The position numbers and the translations under genes are program-made. A DNA stretch of 64,000 nt from Dendrolimus kikuchii (taxonomy: Eukaryota > Arthropoda > Insecta > Lepidoptera > Lasiocampidae), in contig CM034389.1 in NCBI GenBank assembly GCA_019925095.2, positions 15,630,435 to 15,694,434 of the forward strand. Reading direction: 5' to 3'. Positions 22,739-34,093 of the stretch are shown here, in pieces (the stretch's first letter is position 1; each line of letters opens with the position of its first letter). A model generated the notes under the pieces. That model made no database searches and was not told the origin of the DNA. It saw only the letters and a program-made list of their open reading frames with translations.

Positions 22739-23188
22739 CTAGACCCAGTCTAAAGTATGTCCACTTTTATCTCTCCTGCACACACTGAAATACTCCAAAT
22801 ATACAATTATCTGGGCTTTCGGATCTTCAGCTGTTTTGGAGTGAAGTAATATGTCACCTTTGACAGTGTGCTCATCTATCAATCTCCCATTTTTTGCTGC
22901 AGTGGGGGTTCTGTATTACAAATAATACCCAAAACACAGTCAATGCTAAAGACATTTTGATAAGATATACCATATACCTCAGTATGTGTATCTAAATAAA
23001 TGCTGAAGAACCTGAAGTTAATAAAGCATGCGTTAATTAATTGCCAATTGCAACTATTCTTCCAGTATTATTTTTACACCAGTTTTTAGTGTCCTTTTGA
23101 AACCATACAAAATAAACAATTATGAATTAAAAATGCTGTATACATCTAAGGGTCTACCTAAATAGAGTTCGGTATCTTGCTCACACAT
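22739..23188 (-). CDS. Small two-exon gene, at least 62 codons, unknown function
   Basis: Exon 1 runs 23188-23158 (ATG, then 10 codons plus 1 nt) with donor GTAGAC. Exon 2 runs 22896-22739, with acceptor CCCCCACTGCAG and stop TAG. The join is in frame. The 52-codon exon 2 has ordinary soluble-protein composition rather than the Leu/Ile/Phe bias of random AT-rich DNA: it reads NGRLIDEHTVKGDILL early, then a YLEYFSVCRRDKSGHT segment and a C-terminal LDWV. No membrane segment or signal peptide is visible. I do not recognise the family. The frame stays open upstream of the ATG for about 11 codons, so 23188 may be an internal Met of a longer 5' exon, with further exons at higher coordinates that I could not find. 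Alternative acceptor: TAATACAG at 22911. Confidence 0.5.
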
Positions 23189-24983
23189 TATGACAATTTT
23201 GAATAAATCTTCAATTGACAGAATTTACTTACAGCAAATCTTTATTATACAAATCTTAACAATAATTTTACAAATGTGTTATAAAAATTTGATATAGAGA
23301 AATATTCCTGCCATGGGTTCTCTGGAAGAAGGGTTGTCTGGAATAGGTGGTCTTTTATAATGTAGTATGTACAATATAGAATTATGTATGGTATCAGAAA
23401 TATACTAGAAGTGATAATCATTCACTAATAATGTAAGTCTGAAAACTGCTAAATCCTACTAGCTTAGTTGGGACTGCAGGTATACTCTCACCATTTAACA
23501 TAGAATTTTTTTAAAACATTTTTTTTTACTTAATCAAAGCAGCCAAATATTAGATTTCACTAATTTGAGAAGAAGACTGACTTGTGATGTAATCTAGTCC
23601 TGTAAAATTTAAAAACTTTTCATAGTTACATTTTTGACTGGGCTATTATCATTCCTGGGAACTATGAATAGATGGAAAAAATCTAATCTATACATTAAGT
23701 AATATTAAAATAACAAAACAATTTTATTTACATGTCACACTTTTGGAAATTTAATGATTATCATTAAATTGGTATACATAATAGTATTAAATAATAGACA
23801 TAAATATAAAATACTTTTTATCCTAGAAAATGGGATAAGTGCTGCAGGAAACGGAATTAAAGTTTATGCGACCAAAACTGCATTGATACTTTTAGTAACA
23901 ATGTGTCTTCATTTGGGATAAAGTTAAAGGGATAGGTTGTTTTGCGCAGATGTGTGGAATATAAACACTAATATGGCTATGAGTTAATGGCATTATTTTT
24001 TAATGATTTAAATAAGACTTATTCCGTTACACCCTCCAATCTTTAACACTAAGGCAAATAAAGCCCCAGCATAAAGAAAATAGTAAAATTTTCATTTATA
24101 TCACGATAGAAGAAACTACAAAGTTTATATATACATAGGGTTTTGTCAGGAAGGGTATTGTTCTGTGTTCATTGAGCGTGTAACCTCATCCCGCGAGGGA
24201 CTCCCTCACGTGGAAACTGAATATCTCACTGTAATCCAAACCATTTCTAGTGTCCGTGACGCTATTTACATGCCATATTTTCGTATTCAATATAAATATA
24301 TATAGGAAATAGGAAAAATACCAGTCCTTATTCTAAGAGAAATTCCTTATAGTAAAAAGAAATGTCAAAGTTCAGAGCATAAAGGAATAAGTTTGGAGAT
24401 CACGCAGATTCATTATGCTATATAATCATTAAAACTTCATACATATTTTAGACTATTTTTTGAGTTTTCAATAGGAATAGTGTGTCTATATTATTCATGT
24501 ATTTTACTTTTCTATAATTATGTTGTATTTGTAAAGAAAATATTTAATTTGTCCCCATTTCCACTGTCATGAATGAAGGAATGAAGATTTCATCCCTTAT
24601 AAGTGTTCTTATAACACTATATTGAAGTTTTGGCATGGTTTTTATTTTAGTTTTTACATTTTAACTTTTCCTCTTTAGAAATATCTTCAAATAACAATAA
24701 TAATACTGTTTAAGCTTTAGGAAAGGTAATACGACATTAAAGAAGGAATTCTATTATCAACTTTGTTCCTTGTGAAACTAAATTCTACAGCTTAACGAGC
24801 GAAAATAATTACGACCTCTGCTACGAATCTTCTACTTACGTCTGGATGGATATAGATGAACCAACTAGTCTACGACCACTTGGTCCTCTTAGATACTCTT
24901 TTGGTCCTCAGCATATAAATTCATGCACGACCTTACCTAAATAACGTTTATATGATCTAAGCCCAAATATGACTTCGTTTTAC
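23189..24983. other. Non-coding, with repeat fragments
   Basis: Around 23815-23850 a fragment of the widespread 'tcctagaaaatgggataa' repeat family is visible. On the minus strand near 23588-23545 an acceptor-like ACAG is followed by about 15 open codons and a stop, possibly an exon, but it is unsupported. Nothing else seen. Confidence 0.35.
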
Positions 24984-25280
24984 AAGTCGTGGTAGCGTAA
25001 TGGCTAGCGCACGCGTCCCAGACCCAAAGGGCGCGGGTTCGATCCTGGCTGGAACGCATGCACCGCTTAGGCAGTTTTCTGACCTAATGTGCATATTGTT
25101 ACAATTACCACGTGCTAATAACGGTGAAGGAAAACATCGTGATGCAATTTGCACATCGAGATAACCGATGTGTCAAACCTGCTAAGCCGCCTTAGACAAG
25201 CGTGGCGGGTATACTGTCCGTTCCCCTATAGTGGGAGGCCCGAGCCCAGCAGTGGGACATTTAGGGGCTGCTATTATTTA
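24984..25280 (+). mobile_element. tRNA-derived SINE
   Basis: An RNA polymerase III A box (TGGTAGCGTAATGG, 24990-25003) and B box (GGTTCGATCC, 25036-25045) form a tRNA-like head. A body of ~200 bp follows and ends in the tail CCCAGCAGTGGGACATTTAG then GGGCTGCTATTATT, which I associate with lepidopteran SINEs mobilised by LINE machinery. It is a repeat, not a functional tRNA gene: no acceptor stem closes around the head. Confidence 0.8.
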
Positions 25281-27827
25281 CTAGTAAGTAATATCAATTA
25301 ATATGTTCTTTAAAAGATTAGCATTACATAATTATTTACATTAGATTGTTATGTAAATCTCGAGGTAGCAGAGGCTGTAGATTTCCACTTCCTGCTATCT
25401 CAATATACACCTCCCCTTTACTTTTCTACTTCTCTTCTAAATTTACATATTTTATTATTATTTCGATATTCTTGTTAATTGCTGAACATGGACTTGGTAA
25501 TTAAGCATCAAAATTGGGGTCTCGCATATTAATTTACTATATTTCACTTGTAGTTTATTATTATTATCATGTACAATTATAATCCTATGTAAGTACTGTA
25601 ATGTAGTATATCGAAAGAGTATTGTTATTTGTTATCATCAGATCTTTGGCGCAACGCTTCGACCACCCTGATACAACGGAATTCGCTGGATTGCAAATTC
25701 CCTGCATGTATTGAAATAGCTTGCAATTTACTTAGTGCAATTCCACGCACTTTCCGCGCCTGCCAACTCAGTCTGCGCTGACGAGCGCACACGCCTGCTC
25801 TCCTTTACAGTCGAAAATCATACCTTTAACATTATACGGTCGTACGTAAATATTTAGCGTGACGTCCAACACGTATAATACAAATAAGTATTCTAACTTA
25901 GTCACAAATACAATACCAATATTTGTTAGTGACGGGGTCAATGTATTGACTTGTTTTCTAATCATCAAAAATTTATAAACATTTATTTAAAATTAAAGTG
26001 AGGTGATCTGTTTGTATGACACGAGGTGGTCCTTGAGATATACAATTAACATGCTTAAGTTATATTTATAAACACAATTCTTTAAGTCGATTGGGTATTC
26101 TACCATGGACATTATGGAGCCTTCATGTTTGTCGTGTAAGAAAATGATCTTTGTTCCTTAGTATTTAATGTAACTTCTTTTGACAAATCGATCAAGCGGC
26201 TATTGCACTAGTTGCTTAATGAAGCCACTGCTCATTGATGGATATTTTTCAGAGTGCTGCTGTTGTTTTTATAAGAGAGTGATTAAATCTGATTGCAATT
26301 TTTTCTTTATTAATATTTGAAATTGAACGTCGTTTGTATAATGATGGCAATATCGACATTGATTGAAAACAATTGTGATTTAAAAACAATGCTAACATAC
26401 AGGTCTAGTGATTCACTGACTCGTGCGTGGACTTTAGCAACAAATCGTAAGTAGTATGTCTTGCTATGCCATACGTTGTCGCGGGTCATCTGGCACCGCC
26501 CGATTATTGTATTATACAAATAAATGAATAAATAGGAATAGGTTAGGTATCGTTAATGGACGTTGTTTACGAAAGCACAGAAAGTCTCGAGGATGTAGGT
26601 ACTTGTTGTCTCCCCTGTATTGGTAGGTATTTTTACATAGAAATTAAACTAAAAGCGTGATAAAAATTTAATCTATACTATTTTCCGTTCGCAATTCTTT
26701 TTATATTTTAATTTGTAATAGTTAACTTTTATTGTTTCATGTGCTGTTTCGATGATCTAATCTTCAGCGGTGAGTAATTCTTATCAGTATTTTAATTTTA
26801 CATTCTACTATTTACTACCTAGACTTTTCTACTATCTAGACTACTTTTGACCTCCTGTCGTGAAATGAGAACGATGAAATCCTTCCACAATTATTTTCCT
26901 CACGAATATAATGAATTATATTTATGCATTGATATCACTTGCGGAGGACTGATACCGAATAAGAATTATTAGGTCGTCAGGACCGTTTGTCCGCTGGACA
27001 CGTATGTGTTGCGTGCGTCGTTTGAATTACGAGTAGGAATTTGCGACCGCTATTCGGTCCTCTTGTGGCGGGCGTTGTTCGCCGGCTCCAGCAAGCACCA
27101 TGACACCGATAATGATTTCCCTATGGCCATCGTTGTCGGCCCCAGTTCGGCCTCGCCACTTGTCCATCGCCGGCAAATGCAGTGACGAACGCTTTCTGTC
27201 CACGACGCATATTGTATTGTTTTCAGTTAGCGAATTAGTTATCGCCGTGCGGTCGTTGCATCGTAAAATGTAACGTGGAATTGTGTTGTTTTTAGTAATT
27301 AGTTTCATTTGATCCTGAAAATAGACATAAATCAGTAGCTCAACCTCATAAATTTCCGTTTCAGTTTTAATCCTTTCTCTTTTTGTTAAACTTGGCTTGG
27401 GGTAACTATTTTTGCCTCACTAAGAACTGCATGGTAAAGCGCGCATAATGGTCGGTTATAGAGACGTATACATATAACTTATTTATAATGCTTTTTGAAT
27501 ACGCGCATGTGCTAAATCTTGTGCGTAGTCATATGTTATAATTAAAATGTTTGAAGTGGCATTTGTGTTAAAAACAGCGTTTATTCTTATCAGTGGTAGC
27601 TTTAGGCTAATGTTGTAAACAGTTGATTCACCCGGGCGAGCCATAGCTATTCGTATTACTCCTCCGGATGTGATTTGTCGATGGAAAAAATGTGTTATTA
27701 CGGCTGCTAAAGTATTGTAACACAGTTTTCCTCTTGAACAGTAGGGAAGTGGTTTATGAAGGTGTAATAAGTTAATATATCCCATTGGTCAATTTTATCT
27801 TTGCTGACTTCGTGAAAGTGGTCAAAT
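25281..27827. other. Non-coding; GC-richer patch at 26990-27270
   Basis: Mostly AT-rich. The patch at 26990-27270 is less AT-rich and has frames open on both strands (58 codons from 27100 on plus, 93 codons on minus). It may be a promoter or 5' untranslated region for the exon at 27828, but no initiator could be fixed. Confidence 0.35.
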
Positions 27828-27917
27828 ATGACATCTGTGTCGGAATCACCTTTAAACAGGTCAAGGAATAGACCAGTTTTGGCTCGCTATAAACCTAATT
27901 CTGGAAGCACCGAACAA
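27828..27917 (+). CDS. Candidate first coding exon A (30 codons, phase 0)
   Basis: ATG at 27828 opens 30 codons (MTSVSESPLNRSRNRPV at the start, ending NSGSTEQ) directly followed by a strong donor, GAACAA/GTGAGT. The peptide is Ser/Arg/Asn-rich and basic, like a disordered isoform-specific N-terminus. No downstream exon is recognisable nearby; the following 7 kb is repeats. The exon end is in phase 0, like 46545-46964 and 55269-55424, so it could be spliced to the same shared exon. The protein family is not recognised. Confidence 0.45.
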
Positions 27918-28547
27918 GTGAGTTACATTAAGCCCTATTTTTTAGCTCTAGTAAAACTTACCCTGTTCATATGTAATAGGACTTGGAATTCCTTGGTTAA
28001 TCGCTGTCCAAATGTCGCTTATGTGATAAGAGTCTGAAATATAGTTTTATTAATCTCGGTTCACAAATTATCTATTCAGTTCTGCAAGAAGTAAATTACA
28101 ACCTTAATTTCTATGTAGTTTTAAAATAAAATCCATTTAATGACAATGAGTTATGTCTTATGAGTCTTGATTTTATGTACTTATAAAAATAATATAAATT
28201 TTTCATAAAAGTGATGACATTGTTTTTTGTAATACATAGGTGTAAATATGTGGCATATTTTCCTTCACAAGTGGTGCATTACGCATCCATCATACATACA
28301 ATAAAACCATGAATGATGATTCAGTGTGGGAAGGACAATTAAAATTAAATCTTATCGCTGTGCTCACTTATAGACGTTAACGTTGCCATGTTTAATTTAT
28401 ATATAAATTAATTGTTTTTATTATTAACTTTATGTACTTAATTTATAGGTACTAATATATCTGCAAGACTTACTTATACAAAGTAACCGAAAGAAAAAGC
28501 CTTTCTTCTGCTTTTAATACCAGAGTCTTATTTTTTATAGGATATAC
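27918..28547. other. Presumed intron, non-coding
   Basis: AT-rich DNA after the exon A donor, with no coding or repeat signal. Confidence 0.35.
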
Positions 28548-30358
28548 TAGAGTTTACCCCGCGGCCGCGCCGCGGGTTAACCTCTGGTTCCTACTTCTTG
28601 TTTAAAGAGCAGGCGTTAATATAGGTTACATTGTACAATATTTTTATGTTAGTGCCATTTGCATCCGAAAAATTCACTTAATTTTATATCGCAAACTATC
28701 CGATCTCCTGGCATGAGTATATATGTCCTTTTTTGGCATTAAAACTACATTTAAACAAAATTACAATAAAAACGATCCAGCATTCCCAGTGTTTTCCAAA
28801 AACTTAATAGAAAGACATATCGAGTTACTATCGCATTTTTATAGACGATGAATTTTTATAACTATGAACTTGAGAAATGATTGGTTCATCCTCTATTTCA
28901 AACCGTCCTAGTTTTATTTATCTATCGCCCGTCAATGAAAACTACAAAAATGACAAAAAGGACAAAAAATCAAAAGGACAAAAAGAGCTAGAAGGTCAAA
29001 AAGAGCAAAAGGAGCAAAGGAGAAAAAAGATCAAAATGGAAAAAAAGGGCAAAAAGAGCGAAATTGTCAAAAAGGACGATTAAGATCAAAATGGGCAAAA
29101 AGAGCAAAGAAGCAAAATGGACAAAAAGGACAAAAAAACAGCAAAAGTGCAAAATGGACAAAAAAGAGTAAAATGAGCAAAACAGCACTAAGAGCAAGAT
29201 GGATAAAGGACAAAAATTTCAAAAAGAGCGAAATTGTCAAAAAGGATAAAAAGAGCAAAATGAACAAAAAGGACAAAAAGGACAAAAAGAGTAAAAGAGC
29301 AAAATGGACAAAAAGAGCAAAAAAAAACAAAAGAGATAAAGAGCAAAATGGACAAAAAGAGCAAGAAGACCAAAAGAGCCAAATGGACAAAAAGGACTAA
29401 AAGATCAAAAAGGACAAATAGAGCAAAAAGGACAGAAAGAGCAAAAAGGTCAAAATAACCAAAATGATGAAAATGGCAAATCACAAAACCAACCTATCCC
29501 ACTTTTGGGATAACCTTTACATAAATCTATTCCAAATCTTTACATAAATCTATTCCAAATCTTTACATAAATCTATTCCAAAATCTATCCCATTATCCGG
29601 GATGAAAAGTATCCCTTGTTCACACTCGGTATGAAAATTACTTATATACCGATTTTCAGCCAAATCGGTCCAGTAATTTTTCCATAAAAGCATAACAAAC
29701 AAACACAAATATATTTTTATCCCGGAAACTATCCCATTTTTCGTAATAAAAAGTATCCTATGTTGTCTGTATGTCTGTCTGTTCGGTTTTCACGTAAAAA
29801 CTACTGGACCGATTTGGCTGAAACTCAGTATATATATATTTTCGATGCCGAGAATGAACATAGGATACTTTTTATCCCGGAAAATGGGATAGTTTCCGGG
29901 ATAAAAGTATATTTGTCTTTTTGTTTGTTATCCTTTTACGGAAAGACTATTGGACCGATTTGGCTGAAACTCGGTACATATATAATTTGAATACCGAGAG
30001 TGCCCAAGGGATACTTTTTATCCCGGGTAATGGGATACATTTTGGGATAGATTTATGTAAAGTTTATCCCGGAAACTAGGACAGGTTTTGTGATTTTGTC
30101 CATTTCGTCCACTGGGTCCACTGGGTCCACTGGGTCCACTTGGACCATGTTATCTGTTTTGTCATTTTTGTCAAGTTTTGTCATTTATGTAGTTTACATA
30201 TAGACGGGGGTGGTATAGTTTGCGATATAAAATGAAGTGAATCTTTCGGGGGCAAATACATACAAATTTAATACAATGTAACCTGTACCATTTGCTTTTT
30301 AAACAAGAGATACGCACTAGAGGTTGACCCACGGCGCAGCCGCGGGGTAAACTCTAGT
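28548..30358. mobile_element. Giant foldback element with hairpin ends
   Basis: The element starts ACTAGAGTTTACCCCGCGG and ends GCCGCGGGGTAAACTCTAGT. Each end contains a CG-rich hairpin. The inverted similarity continues inward: the ~165-bp outer arms share AATACAATGTAACCT-, AAAATtAAGTGAAT- and GCGATATA-type blocks. The middle matches TTTACATAAATCTATTCC against its complement near 30045, and CCGATTTNNNNCCAAATCGGTCC against inverted copies near 29810 and 29955. Hairpin then CTAG/T resembles Helitron 3' ends, but here it is present at both ends. No coding capacity. Confidence 0.6.
28930..29470 (+). repeat. Purine-only degenerate array, units like AAAAAGGAC / AAAAAGAGC
   Basis: About 540 bp in which the plus strand is almost all A and G with scattered C/T, built of AAAAAGGAC, AAAAAGAGC and AAAATGGAC units. 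It lies in the left arm of the foldback; the corresponding right-arm part (about 30095-30185) is only ~90 bp, so the left arm has expanded. Long open frames on both strands here (Lys-rich or Phe/Leu-rich) are artefacts of the repeat. Confidence 0.75.
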
Positions 30359-31319
30359 CTTTTATAGTTATGATTTATCGGCTCGTTTAAATGAAGTAAA
30401 AAATCAATTTCAGAATAGCAAACACGATTTTTTATACTTGTGTGTAACTATAATGGGAAATAAATAAGGGGAGTATAGTTTACGTTGCATTCAATTAGCT
30501 CATATTTTGTAATGTTACTTACTATTTTTAACTCCTGGAAGCAAGACGCCGAACACAAGTTTTATTATGGAAATAATATGTTTAATACTCTTATATTAAG
30601 TTTTCACCGTTTACAAAGCGCTAAACAATACTATTTCCGAATCATTTTCAATTCGTCGAATTGTATGACTTGTATTTCTGTAGTTTGTTTAAGAAACACT
30701 GTGTTGCTTTGGCCCAAACGCGCCTGTTTGGTTTACTGGCACGTTCATTAAGAGTGTATAATATAGCCAGTAATATATAACAAAATTTACGTATTTCATA
30801 ATTTCATTTAAAAATTTACACATTTCAAAAGTAGCAGGTTTATGGGTGACTTGAACGAGGTATTTGTTTGAATGTTACTTTAAACCATTGGTCACGGTTA
30901 TAGTTGGTTCGACCTTCCCTGGCACTGTTATTTTCCTTATTAGTAGCGAGGTATATATATATAACTTGTATGTATACCAACATACAAGCTCTCTGGGCAC
31001 CTAATTACTAACCTAAATAGTTTAATCGTTGTTAAATGTCTACACCATTTGTTATTGACTCGGACAGTCTTATCTGACCAAGTATGTATGTATTGGTCGT
31101 AGATAAACGTAAGTCTGTTAGTGCTCTACCTAAGATTATAATATATAGCTTCATACCCTTTTAGTACTAGCAAGTAATGATTTGCGTCAATAGGTTTGTT
31201 TGTTTCGTTCAATTACACAATTGTGTGTTTTATATTTTGTAATACATTCAGACTGAGATATAAAAATGCTGGTGTGTAAAATACCTTGCTATCATCTATC
31301 ATCATTTTTCTGCACCCGA
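30359..31319. other. Non-coding
   Basis: No gene seen. A 9-bp hairpin (CTTGTATGT / ACATACAAG) lies near 30965-30990. Confidence 0.4.
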
Positions 31320-31430
31320 ACTACTACAAACCGCTGCCGGAAAAATTTCCGCGGGATTTCCGGAATAAAAAGTAATACACATTTTATTACATAAAATTTG
31401 TTATGGATCAGGGAGAAAATCGCATTGGAA
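31320..31430 (-). repeat. Single reversed unit of the ~133-bp family
   Basis: GCCGGAAAAATTTCCGCGGG followed by GGAATAAAAAGTAATACACA is the reverse-strand form of the unit arrayed at 7598-8267. Confidence 0.5.
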
Positions 31431-31674
31431 TTCGAATATTTGAAGTGAAACTTCTTTAGAATCGTGATAAGGAACTCGATGAATCGAAAAAAGTGACACT
31501 AAAAAGAGATAAACATATAAATCTAGGACTAATCCCGCGAGAGAATAAGGTAGAATACATTATATTTAATCATTCGAACACTATGATCATACAGATAGTT
31601 GGAAATGTCTTTCGTTAATATTTCAAATTTCGTGTTTTAAAGGTTATAGTACATTATGGTACTAGTGTGTAACA

Positions 31675-31754
31675 TTGGTGATTACCGCCGAGGCGCCATT
31701 GAGACTCGAGCCGTAGGCGAGGGTCTTAAGAGAGCCGAGGACGGTAATCATCAA
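31675..31754. repeat. Inverted-repeat segment, 13-bp arms
   Basis: TTGGTGATTACCG (31675-31687) pairs with CGGTAATCATCAA (31742-31754) with one mismatch, around a GC-rich core. It is likely part of the neighbouring MITE or of its target. Confidence 0.5.
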
Positions 31755-31776
31755 TACACACGTGTATCATACGACG

Positions 31777-32147
31777 TTTTTCAACACACTTGTGAATAAA
31801 ATAACAACAAAAACTCATTTTATTTAGTAGATAAAAAAAAGTTATATATGAGTGAAAGTTTTATTTATTAAACACGTACGAGTTAAAATTATCTATTTAA
31901 ATAAGAAGTTGCATGAAATGAGCAAGCAATAGGAACATTAATTTATTTGTTCTATAGAACACGATCTTTTTTTTTTTTAATAAAAACTTTTTTAAGAACA
32001 AAGCAACTCAACCAATAAAATTAAAAAAAAAATCTACAACTCACTAGTGAGTTATAATGTTTTTTACTCACAGTTTGATAATGGGTGTCATTCTGTGCCT
32101 AATTGCGGTGACCATAGAGCCACTTTATGAGCAAGTGTGTTGAAAAA
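31777..32147. mobile_element. MITE-like element with TTTTTCAACACACTTG ends
   Basis: TTTTTCAACACACTTG at the left (31777-31792) and its exact complement at the right (32132-32147) bound 371 bp of AT-rich, non-coding DNA. An internal CACTAGTGAGTTATA-like palindrome is present near 32042. A short non-autonomous DNA transposon is the simplest reading; superfamily unknown. Confidence 0.6.
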
Positions 32148-32269
32148 TATATTATAACGATATAATATATGAAATGTGACGTCACGAAATTTAGAATCCC
32201 TTCCATCCCTTATCATACTTAGTTTCACTTCTACTGCGTGTGAACTGCACACACATCTTTATTTCAATT

Positions 32270-32590
32270 TGGCCATTTTAAATCATTCCCAGAAAATTTC
32301 CCGCGCAATTCCCGGGATAAAAAAATATTACACATTTTACTACATAAAATTTGCTATTGTTTAGGGAAATAGTCGCATTGAAAATATTTTTTTTTCAATC
32401 TGGCCATTTTAAATAATTCTTGGAAAATGTTCCCGCGCGATTCCCGGGATAAAAAGTAGCGCAGATTTTAATTTGGGAAATTTGCTATCGATTAGTAAAA
32501 ACCGCGTCGAATTGGTCTCAGTAGTTTTTACGTGAATCCCGAACAAACAGACAAAAACGAAAAAATCTAAGAAACAAAAGACTACACTTT
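32270..32590 (-). repeat. Two reversed units of the ~133-bp family plus tail
   Basis: TTCCCGCGCAATTCCCGGGA near 32300 and the similar block near 32430 are about 130 bp apart. They are followed by AGTAGTTTTTACGTGAATCC and ACAAACAGACAAAAACG, the usual flank of this repeat family. Confidence 0.55.
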
Positions 32591-32754
32591 TTTATTTTAT
32601 TTTTTTCATTAGGATTATGCGGTCATGTGACTCGTACAAAATCAAAGAGGCTGTAACGTTTTTTAAGATGATAAAAGCTGTCTATTATTTCACTGTAATT
32701 ACCTAATATCCTCTAATCGTTGTCTGTTTGATTGCCTGAGGAATGGTCTTTTTA

Positions 32755-33237
32755 ACCGACTTCAAAAAGGAGGAGGTTCTCAATTCGTCTTCATGTTGTT
32801 TTTTTTGTATGTTCGTTATTCGATTTCTCCGACAATTATAAACAGATTTTCATTTTTTTTTTCTTTATTTGTAAGAGTACACATCCGAGGTGTTCCCATA
32901 ATTACTAAGCCAGGATCTGACGTGTGGATCTCAAGGAAATCGAGAACAACCTTTGTTGACGAGCGTCAACACCGAAGAGTGAGATAATAACATGTATACA
33001 TACGCCTGCCAGTAGTACAATTTCTACAGGCGCTTAATATATTATTTCTAAAGTTAATCAAGTGCTTACGCAACTAAATAGTATAAATAAAATAAAAAAA
33101 AACAAAACCGACTTCAAAAAAAATCAACCAATGTGCAAAATATAGTCATTTTTATGTTTAACTTCGCACCGACGTCAAAATATTGTAAAAAGAAGCAGGT
33201 TAGATATTTATTTTTTACTTTTTAGTTTGAAGTCGGT
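32755..33237. mobile_element. ACCGACTTCAAA-ended element(s)
   Basis: ACCGACTTCAAA occurs at 32755-32766 and 33107-33118 on plus and at 33226-33237 on minus. The outer pair could bound a ~480-bp element and the inner pair a ~130-bp one. The start (TTCAAAAAGGAGGAGGTTCT) is a family I associate with Lepidoptera. A 64-codon open frame inside is not convincing as a gene. Confidence 0.6.
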
Positions 33238-33279
33238 TTTTTTTTTTAAAACATCGCTGGGTTGTTTCTAAAAAGTTTT

Positions 33280-33378
33280 ACTGTCTTATTCATATTGAGT
33301 TAGAGTATGTTTGTAGGCTTCTTTATGGTTCTTAAAGGACCCTACAAACTACCTTTAAGTCAATATGACTAGGACCGT
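33280..33378. repeat. MITE-like repeat, copy 2
   Basis: A ~99-bp element with imperfect inverted ends: ACTGTCTTATTCATATTGAG and TCAATATGACTAGGACCGT, with inner TTTGTAGG / CCTACAAA. It is related to 7273-7358. Confidence 0.55.
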
Positions 33379-34093
33379 TAGTCTTTACAACAAAATTAAC
33401 ACTTGTCAGGTGCAACCCAGTTTTGTTGCACTCTAATCTGCACTCACAATCAGAGAATAATTATCTATTTACAATACTTTATATGTTGTCCGTATTATTC
33501 TTTAATTACTTAAACTCTATTTTTTGCTTCAGTTATTTACAAAGTGTATGTTAATTTTATTACTTAGGTACAACTGTTTTTAATTTACGAAAAACTTTTT
33601 TGTGTGATAAATTTAATAACTATAATATTTTTTAATGACTTTTTAATATTTTAAGCAGGGTCACAGTTTGTGGCACTTAAAAATTAAAGTTGTTATTGAA
33701 ACTCAAGTTACTGATTTTTAATTGGAATGTTATCAAACAAAGCGTTGGTTTCATTGTGTCGTATCAACAAAAACATCAGCGCACTTCAACATAAATTATT
33801 TAATGAAACGTGCCAACTGTCATCATCATGTGTCTCGACTTAACTGTACATTACAGTGGTCAGATTGGGTACCACAATGATTTACAATTCAAATGAACAG
33901 TTGATGAGGTCGATGTTAAATGTATCTACTTGATTACTCTTTAGAAAAACAATTGAACTAAATTCATAATTAATTAAGCCTATATTCTATAGAGGGTGTA
34001 AATCGGGGGGTGATAGACGTTCGAGCCAGAATGAGAACGCTTGCACGTCTATCACCCGCTTATGATTGCATAAACAGTATTTACTTGATTAGG
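33379..34093. other. Non-coding with one hairpin
   Basis: No gene. GGGTGATAGACGT (34008-34020) and its exact complement (34045-34057) form 13-bp arms around a 24-nt loop. Confidence 0.45.

Noticed and set aside
23306..23390. Minus-strand RPPIPDNPSS-like open stretch
   Set aside because: No acceptor or donor in the right place and it runs into a stop; not supportable as an exon.
24990..25060. Possible tRNA gene
   Set aside because: A and B boxes are present, but no acceptor stem closes and the body continues into a lepidopteran SINE tail.
27100..27273. 57-residue plus-strand ORF in a GC-richer patch
   Set aside because: A longer frame overlaps on the other strand and there is no recognisable motif; more likely leader or promoter DNA.
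28877..29484. Lys-rich plus-strand and Phe/Leu-rich minus-strand open frames
   Set aside because: Both arise from the purine-only AAAAAGGAC/AAAAAGAGC array inside the foldback element.
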